A DNA stretch of 64,000 nt from Cranoglanis bouderius. Taxonomy: Eukaryota > Chordata > Actinopteri > Siluriformes > Cranoglanididae. The stretch is taken from NCBI GenBank assembly GCA_023630585.1, contig CM042555.1, positions 11,697,001 through 11,761,000 of the forward strand, written 5' to 3'. A program made the position numbers and the translations under genes. Each line of letters opens with the position of its first letter. The first letter of the stretch is position 1. A model generated the notes under the pieces. That model made no database searches. It saw nothing but the letters and a program-made list of their open reading frames with translations, and was not told the origin of the DNA. Below are positions 56,546-64,000 of the stretch, one piece after another.

Positions 56546-59500
56546 ATACTGAATGTGTTGAAATAATGTTCAGGAGAGCATATTGTGAATTGGAGAGTGG
56601 GATAAGCACAAGACAGTGTTTATGATCGCAGCAGCAGTACAAATCTACAGTACCCAGGTGTGATTATCCACTGCCGCAAGTACACAATATAACTTACTCT
56701 AATCTATAAAAATGAAGAAAAACAAAATAATTCACCATGTAGCTGGACAGCCAGAATCCTCTTACTTATCACAATTTGAGTTCTAGCATCCTGAGATTTG
56801 AAGGCTGATTTGTAAGCTGGAGGTTATTTAGATGTTGACACAGTTCCACTGTGAACTTTAATTTGTGAATACAGACGATCCCAGTTTTGTCTTTTTTTTT
56901 CTTTTCTTTTTTTTTTAAAATAATATTGGAATGCTCCTTTACAAAACGAATGCAAATCTTACACACCAAATATGTCTTGCTTGATCAACTACATTTGGGG
57001 GAAAAAAGAAATTGTTCACCACAAAAATTACCAAAAACCATTGTACAACAGTACAATGGTTTCATAAGAAGAACAACTTGTTAATCAGGGACAAGATCCA
57101 CTGCCAAGCATGAGCTCACCTCGGTAGTCTGCTGATGTAAAGGTCAATTCCCTATGGTTAAGGTATTAAAAGTGCCTTCTCTGGGCTTTCACTGTAGAAA
57201 AAAGTGGCATATTATAAATGAGTCTGGTGTGTGACATATTGTAAATAACATTTTATTGAGTACATGTTGAGTTGTATGAAAGACATCTTGTAGGGATTGA
57301 AAAATGAGTGACTACAATATAATGCATTTAATCATCACCATAATAAACCATAATAGAACTGCGTAATACATCCACATGTGCTTACAGTGTGTGCCATCAT
57401 GCAATGACTGTTTATGCTTTCAATTTAATGTTGAGCCAAAGGGGAAATCCTTCACATTCTTCTTTGTGACATCGGGTGGAGATTAAAAAAGCACCCATTA
57501 CAACTCCAGTCGGCTGTCATTAAAGGCACAATTAGTGGGTTTTCATGCAGCTGAGTGTGTTCCTTCTGCTCCAGTGGGAGCTCAGGTGGCCCATTGAGCT
57601 CCAATACACAGCATGTTCTTGTTCTCATTCTCGTCACTGCTACTGAGTCACAAGCTGCGGTATGTGATCTCGAGGAGGAAAATGAGATGATCTTTTCATG
57701 AGTTCTGATAGCTTATTCCCAAAAGCTCTCCATTTAAAGACAGGAAATACATTGCAGCACCCAGCCGGTGGCCCAATGCCGTCTGTCAGCTGTCCAACTG
57801 AAGCATTTTTTTTCAAGTGATGAACAAACACTTACTCCTGACGTTAATCTTTAATGTGGTCCTTTTTACTGGACTTAATCATGCAACTGAAATGCTAAAA
57901 TGTTACAGGTGTAAAGCTCAGCCATGTGCTGAGGGTTTTTTGGAGCACAGCACAGCGTGACAGGTGGACGTGCCCTGGTAGCCCTCCAGAGCCCAGTGCT
58001 TACGTTCAATTATCACAACTTAATTTAATTGGTGCAATAAAACAATCCAGCTGCATAAACATGTATGAGAGAGCGTGAGATCTGGAGTGGGGAGCTCTTG
58101 GTCACTGGGGACACGGATGTCTGCTAACACCAATGAATCATTTCACACTGCGACGTGGTGATTTAAGGGTGGCCAAATCAGCGTGGAGCTCGCCGGCACC
58201 TTGCTGGGACAATGTGTCGCTTTCTTATGCATCCATCATGCTGAACACTCTTCCCAAATGGCTGCCACAGAGAGCTGGAGGAGCCCCATTTGGGGTACTT
58301 TAAGGAGACGGGGGGTGTCTTGTAATTCTGCCTGGGAGAGAAAAGAGGAGTGGGGTTAAACACCCGTGTGAGATGAAATAGAGTTCTTGAGTCCAGGAAA
58401 CTACTCACTTAGAAACACTTGGATAAAGCTCTTTATCAGTTGTGTGTTTTTGAAAATTTCTATTGAAAAGCCTGAGTTCATTTAGTTTCAACAGCACTGG
58501 TCTTCACTGAACAGTGAACTTAATTTGCTTTATTTTAAGATAAAGTATCACTTTTAATACTACGGAAACCCAAATAGTAAGTTTTGACTTTAGATCTTTA
58601 ATATACTATAATACAGTGGTTCTCAAATGTTCTCTTGTCAGGGATCCATTCCAGTGTCAAAATGTTCTACAGTTTTCTATCATATTAACTTCACTTTGAC
58701 TAGTCAAATCCAAGCATATAACAACTGTAACATCTTGTGATTGAACATGATCACCACCTAATGTGGTTGGTCAAAAATAAATGAAAATATGTAATACAAA
58801 CGACATTATATTCAACTACAAAGTACAACAAATTACGGTATTTAGTGTTCTGAAAATAGTGGTTCAGTGTATCCACTTCAGTTTAATGAAGTTTAGTGTT
58901 AATGTTCTTGGGGACAAGAGCTAATGTTAGCACTGATGGTAGGTAACCACAACGGTGGTCTGCACTAAATCATCAAATGTCAATTAGTTATCAATCAGAA
59001 AAATTCAGTATATATTAAAAAATACTGTAATGTTACAGTATGTTAACATTTGTTTTGAGTTTTCTCTCCATGTTGGTGAGAGCTTAACATTACCGCTAGC
59101 TAGCATCCAACTCTGTATATTTCATTCATTCTGCTGTTTTCACAGTCAAATCATAGTGCCATCACCAAACAGAACCTCAAAACTGTACTTGAACAAAGCG
59201 TCTTCATTTTCCTTCCTGTGACTTGGGTATCCCCCCATATCTGTAGCTCTGTTCTGCATAATGTCCGTCCTCACCCTGTCAGTGAGCACTGAACTCTGAC
59301 ACGTGCAGTGGCTCTTCAGTGCGGCCCTGACAGCCACGCAATCGCCGCTGATTACTGTTGACGTTATCCAGAAGCCCTCTCACCTGAAAGGAAGCAGAGC
59401 GCAGAGTCATATGCCTTTAAGGGCTGAACTCATCTCCCTCGACGAGTCTGTAATTGCTGTAATTAAAAATCTGAGAAATTATATTCTCCTAGGAATATGG

Positions 59501-60584
59501 CAGGAACATTCAAATGAACTTATGATCTTGCCATGTGGCATGGAATTGAAACATGTATGTCAGACACACAAAAGGCCACACAAAAGGCCACACACAAGGC
59601 CATGATGGCAGGATGATCCAAAAAATTTTTTTCACTTGACAGACATTTCAGGAATGGAGAGAAAACCTTCCATCCAGCAAGACCGCATGATGTGGAGGTT
59701 GATTCACTTCTAAATCTTTTTCATCATTTGTAGGGGAAAGAGAAAGACATTGCACCAGCAGTGATGCAAAAATAGGTTCAAGCCCTTTTCCATCTGTGTG
59801 CAATCCCAGCCTAATGCTATCGTCACCTGTTTCCCTGGGCCTCTCGCACATCTGGACTGCATTAAATACATCACACAAGGTGCATTTTTTTTTGCAGCCT
59901 CTTTCATTTGCCTATGTGTAGCACTTGGCTTGTGTTTCTGAAATAGGCTAAAATAACAAATTAAGATCTGAGAGCTCAGTGAAAAGCGCTGAATTTAAAG
60001 AGCAATTTGCTTGAATATTTTAAAACCAGACTCCCTTGGGGCTTTCAGTAAACTAGACACCAAGAGTCCAAGAGTGTGGTGAGCTTTACAGCTGTGTGGA
60101 CTGGATTCTACATGCCCATATCTTTTGGGTTTCAGTTCACGTGTTTGGCGGTGTAATTCATTCAGCTTGTAAATAAAAGACTTATGGCATGAGGGAGTTA
60201 ACTGGGACCACTCTGTGTTAAAGTAGTTCAACTCTTTTTGTAATCTAATCCATTTGTGATATATGATTTGTAGGCTGCATTAAACTGCAATGTGACTTCG
60301 GTGTTTCATACCAGTGATTCAAGCCATTTCAAGAAAGCATTACTCATGCCCTAGAGCAAAGAAATTATTAAACACGGTTTGTCAGATGAATATCCAGACA
60401 TTTATTTCCTTAATATCTTGAGTGACATCAGAAGCATAACAGGTGACCAATGTTTGACGAAGTCTGTTAGCGCAGTCATGCAGAAAGCACGCCAGCGAGA
60501 ACCTCCACGTTTAGAGGAGTGCAGTGAGAGCTTTGGGAAACTCCTGCGTTAGGAAATGTTTTCCTTCATTCTGTAACGGCAGAG
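56546..60584. other. Gene-free sequence without recognised transposons
   Basis: 57400-58420 and 59250-60240 are unique-looking blocks of moderate GC. A short repeat caaaaggccacacaaaaggc lies at 59568-59590. No exon with paired splice sites was found on either strand. Confidence 0.3.
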
Positions 60585-60585
60585 G

Positions 60586-60606
60586 GGTGTGTGTGTGTGT
60601 GTGTGT

Positions 60607-60657
<51 letters not shown>
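60586..60657. repeat. (GT)n microsatellite
   Basis: About 36 units with one CT interruption near 60611. Confidence 0.96.
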
Positions 60658-60658
<1 letters not shown>

Positions 60659-60684
60659 ATATCTTACTGGGGACCCCACAAGTA

Positions 60685-61039
60685 CACAGCAAAAAGTGAC
60701 ATCTTAGCAAGTGGAAATACCTCAAATATAGTCAAATTTATCAAGTATTTCTTATTAAAAGATTATAAAATAAACCAAATAGAAAATTATTGAACCTATT
60801 TCCAGCTATTTCTACTCATTTCAAGCTTAAAATAGTCTTCTATTGGCAGATAATTTTGCTCATTTTAAGCATTTGTTTCTAAAAAGAAGCACAATTATCT
60901 GCTTGATTACAATTACAAGCTTGAAATGAGTATGCTCTTATATGGGAATGATCTTATATTTGGTTTTTTGTAATCTTATAATAAGAAATACTAAATAAAC
61001 AGGATATATTCACTTGCTAAGATGACATTTTTTGCACTG
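60685..61039. mobile_element. Palindromic MITE of 355 bases nested in another repeat
   Basis: Left end cacagcaaaaagtgacatct followed by tagcaagtg. Right end, reversed, cagtgcaaaaaatgtcatct followed by tagcaagtg. Further inward the arms still pair: atttcttattaaaagattat / ataatcttataataagaaat, and actcatttcaagctt / aagcttgaaatgagt. TA lies at 60683-60684 and 61040-61041. Flanks ggggaccccacaagta and gaggacatttggcatttggtccccatg look like two sides of an older repeat. Confidence 0.85.
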
Positions 61040-61129
61040 TATAGGAATATGTGACAGTTTTGATCTTGTGAGGACATTTGGCATTTGGTCCCCATGTGGA
61101 AATTGCTTCTTTACAAACACTGCAGCTTT

Positions 61130-61131
<2 letters not shown>

Positions 61132-61161
<30 letters not shown>
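61132..61161. repeat. Poly(A) run
   Basis: Nearly 30 consecutive A. Confidence 0.95.
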
Positions 61162-61162
<1 letters not shown>

Positions 61163-61309
61163 ACTTTAAGAGCCTAAATGTTTTTGATTACTAGGGTTAA
61201 GGATAGGATTATATTTAGCTGTAGTATGTCATTAACTACCTGCATTAATAACGTCCTCACAAGGAGAGTAATACGTGTGTGTGTGTGTGTGTCACATGAA
61301 CGGCAGATG

Positions 61310-61620
61310 TGCAGCTGCTCTGAAATGGGACCACTGAGCTCGCGGGCGGCGCGTCTGTGCGCGAGAGGGATTTCGCGTCAAGCCGTAATGTCATGCGATT
61401 GAGCTCGTGTTATTGTTCTTCAAGGTTTGGACAGTGATGTCAGAGGAAAGAGGAAACTAGCTAACTCCCAACTAAGGGATCAGAGGTCGCGGAGAACCTG
61501 GCAGCAGCCCAGCACTTTTTCATGCACGTTGCTTTTTTTTCCCCCTCCTTTTCATTTTCCGCAAAAATTCGTCACGCCTCGAGGAGAAGGCTGGAGCGTG
61601 CTCGGTTATGGCTGATTATT
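61310..61620. promoter_or_regulatory. CpG-rich block, candidate promoter or regulatory island
   Basis: About 20 CpG dinucleotides in 300 bases (gagctcgcgggcggcgcgtc, tgtgcgcgagagggatttcgcg, attcgtcacgcctcgagg) against a CpG-poor background. No TATA box is obvious and no coding frame can be recognised. It could be the start of a gene extending past the window, on either strand, or an isolated island. Confidence 0.35.
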
Positions 61621-62236
61621 AGTGATGATTTAGGGTTGCGATGGTAGTTCTGGTTAAGACAGAGATCAGAGGATTAGGATGCACTGTGCACAAGTGGCCA
61701 AGTCTAAAACTTGCTGACAGCTTCAGCAGCTTCTTAGTAATACTCTATTTGACAGTAAATTCTCTGAGCCATTACAACTGAGATAAACAGCAGCTTGTGT
61801 AGGCCAGGAGATGAGATAAAGAGCAACTAGTGAACAGAGGATTTTCATATCTGTCCTTGAAGACCAATCTGTCATCACATGTAGGACAGAATATGAATAT
61901 GATATAAAAGAGAACTTCTACTACACATGCCTCTAAGGACTTTAGGTCTTTTGCTGTTTGTTTTGATTTGTTTTGCAAATCACTCTAGCAGATATTTTTC
62001 TTCCACACTTTGGTCATTGTTTCTTGCTGAATCATGGTTTTTAATAGTTTCTAACTGAATCATGGTTTTTAATCAGTAATGGTGTCCCTAAACACCATTT
62101 GATATCTTTTTATACCATTCCCCAGCTCTGTGAAAGGTCAGTATTTTCTGTTTTAGGTTTTGTGATAGCCCTTTGACTTTAAATCCCCTTCATTTTTAAC
62201 TTCCAAACTATTTAACACTTCATTTTATGTCCATTG

Positions 62237-62545
62237 GGACATGGTGGCTTAGTGGTTAGTACATTTGCCTCGCACCTCCTGGGATTGGGTTCGAATCCCA
62301 CCTCCGCCCTGTGTGTGTGGGCGGTTTGGGGTTTCCTCCAGGTACTCTGGTTTCCCCCTCCAGTCCAAAGATGTGCGTTGTAGGCTGATTGTCATTTCCA
62401 AATTGTCCATATTGTGTGATTGTGCCCTGCGATGGGTTGGCATCCCGTCCAGTGTGTCCCCTGCCTTAGTTCCCTGGGATAGGCTCCAGGCTCCCCCAGG
62501 ACCATGTGTAGGATAAGTGGTACAGAAAATGGATGGATGGATTTT
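62237..62545 (+). mobile_element. tRNA-derived SINE, full-length type
   Basis: Head catggtggcttagtggttag and B-box ggttcgaatcccacct. The body includes ggtttcctccaggtactctg, cagtccaaagatgtgcgttg, gatgggttggcatcccgtcc and gataggctccaggctccccc; the tail is atggatggatgga. Closely related to the copy at 42184. Confidence 0.87.
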
Positions 62546-62577
62546 ATGTGCACTCATATCACTTCCATATAAACATA

Positions 62578-63108
62578 CAGTGGGGTCCAAAAATCTGAGA
62601 TTTTTATTTTATTTAAAATTGGAAATGAACAGAAGGTTTTTGAATTCTTAAATATTTAAAACAAATAAAATAAATACTCAATATCTTCAATATTTAATAT
62701 TCAAGATTCTGCTGTTTCTAGGTCCCTTACATTTAATTGCAAGCAAATTTGTGATATTGACCTTGTTAACTGCTTTGTACAAAAGGTCAGATTTTCCTCA
62801 TGCCTAATTTCTACTACTGAAGCATGTGTTCAGGTGACACTCCAATGGATTTGATCTAAAATGGATCATAAGCTTTGCGGAGTCCATGCCAGCGCCAGTG
62901 CACACTGTCATTAAAGCAAAATGGGGACGTACCAAATACTAACAAACTCTGAAAATTAATGTAAATATTTAAAAGATTCTACTTTTCACTCAAGTTGTCA
63001 TTAATATAATTTGTAATGAAGATTATTGAATTAAATTAGAAATTAATGTAAAATAGAAGCATTTTCTATAAAGTCTGAGAACTGGTCTCAGACTTTTGGA
63101 CCTCACTG
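62578..63108 (+). mobile_element. Deletion derivative of a Tc1-like element
   Basis: Left end cagtggggtccaaaaatctg. Right end, reversed, cagtgaggtccaaaagtctg. TA at 62576-62577 and 63109-63110. Near 62880-62945 a piece of transposase C-terminus can be seen (gtccatgccagcgccagtgc then gtcattaaagcaaaatgggg), so most of the coding region is lost. It lies 30 bases after a SINE. Confidence 0.85.
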
Positions 63109-63110
63109 TA

Positions 63111-64000
63111 CATATATCCTGCTTGTGCGTAAAGCAAAAGGTTAGGAGATGAACTGAATATCTGTGAAAATGTGTGAACACATTATTTTTATATTGTCCT
63201 TTAAAGCCAACTCACAATGATTAAGTGCTAAAACCTGTGCGTGTTCAGTCAATATCAGGTCATACTGTTTAAATAGATCAAGTCATATGTTCTTGTTTTA
63301 TATGTGCCCTTGCTTATCTGATGGGGTGATTGGTGGAGGAAGTGTCTCCCCCTGGAGGGGAACATGTTAAAGGCCCCCCACGAACCAAGCACCATTCCTC
63401 TGGCCCCATCACTCCACACAATACCCTGGCTGAGTTATCTCAACCTTCTCTCTATCTTGATGAAGACAAATGATCCCATTGAAGGCTCTAATGTCGCAAT
63501 CTCATTTAGAACCTCTAACGTTTAAATGAGACTTGCATTAGTTTTGAGAACTATTTGGCAAAGAACAGAAAATCCATACATCATTAGAACTGATTTATTT
63601 CATGTAATATCTTGAGGGTTTAATACTTTCCTCCATTCACTAGATGGTAAGGTTATGCACATTTGTAATTATAAATCTTCTCCAAGCGCAATGGCTAATG
63701 TTCGATGAATGATGCTTATCAGGCTCCATAAGTGCTATGTCCAATAAATGTATTACACAGAGCAGAAATATGGCAGTTCAAATCCTGTCAGATGTTTTAT
63801 CACCACTTAACCTTGGACCAATTCCAAGATGTCTGAAAGGACAGGGTACATCCTGGACATTCTGTGGGAATGGAGAATGACGATTTTGTTCATGAAAAAG
63901 CTTAATGTGGTGGCTGTATTTGAAGAGATGTTATAAGGGCAAATTTTAAAGTTTTATTCGCTTTAACACTATGAGAGGAGATACAGTGCAAAGAAATGAC
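63111..64000. other. Gene-free end of the window
   Basis: 63300-63560 is unique-looking with ccccctggaggggaa and gaggcattt-like motifs. No gene or repeat recognised. Confidence 0.3.

Overview
The window is vertebrate nuclear DNA and almost certainly from a ray-finned fish. Genes are split by long AT-rich introns with GT/AG borders. Tc1/mariner-like DNA transposons of many families dominate the repeats, next to fish-type tRNA-derived SINEs, a degenerate CR1/L2/Rex1-like LINE and long CA, TA, TC and GT microsatellites. The Tc1 density would suit a catfish or a related otophysan, but that is a guess from repeat content.

Two protein-coding genes can be assembled exon by exon, both on the + strand. 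The first is MYZAP (myocardial zonula adherens protein): 13 coding exons from 3402 to 23311, 534 codons plus stop, with a 10.5 kb first intron. The second is POLR2M (GRINL1A/Gdown1): 4 coding exons from 26002 to 30668, 329 codons plus stop. The order MYZAP then POLR2M on one strand, 2.7 kb apart, is that of the human GCOM1 (GRINL1A complex) locus. MYZAP exon 12 and POLR2M exon 2 are frame-compatible, so a combined transcript like human GCOM1 is possible here.

Layout: 1-3400 is upstream DNA with a CpG-containing patch and a minus-strand ORF that ends at a splice-donor-like site (2141-2491). 3402-23311 is MYZAP; its first intron holds a fold-back Tc1 structure, an almost full-length but broken Tc1 copy, a LINE fragment and a local duplication around exon 2. 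23312-26001 is intergenic with a composite Tc1/SINE remnant. 26002-30668 is POLR2M, with two non-autonomous elements in its introns. 30669-64000 has no gene that I can support. It holds a dense pile of Tc1 pieces (33.4-37.6 kb), further Tc1 copies at 43.5-44.9 and 51.3-52.8 kb, SINEs, and long non-repetitive stretches that could hold conserved non-coding elements. A CpG-rich block at 61.3-61.6 kb might be a promoter.

I saw no prokaryotic-type system, CRISPR array, viral genome or convincing new protein family. The points most worth checking are the readthrough-compatible gene pair, the fold-back transposon, the duplication around MYZAP exon 2, microsatellites sitting on splice acceptors, and the unexplained ORF with a donor site upstream of MYZAP.
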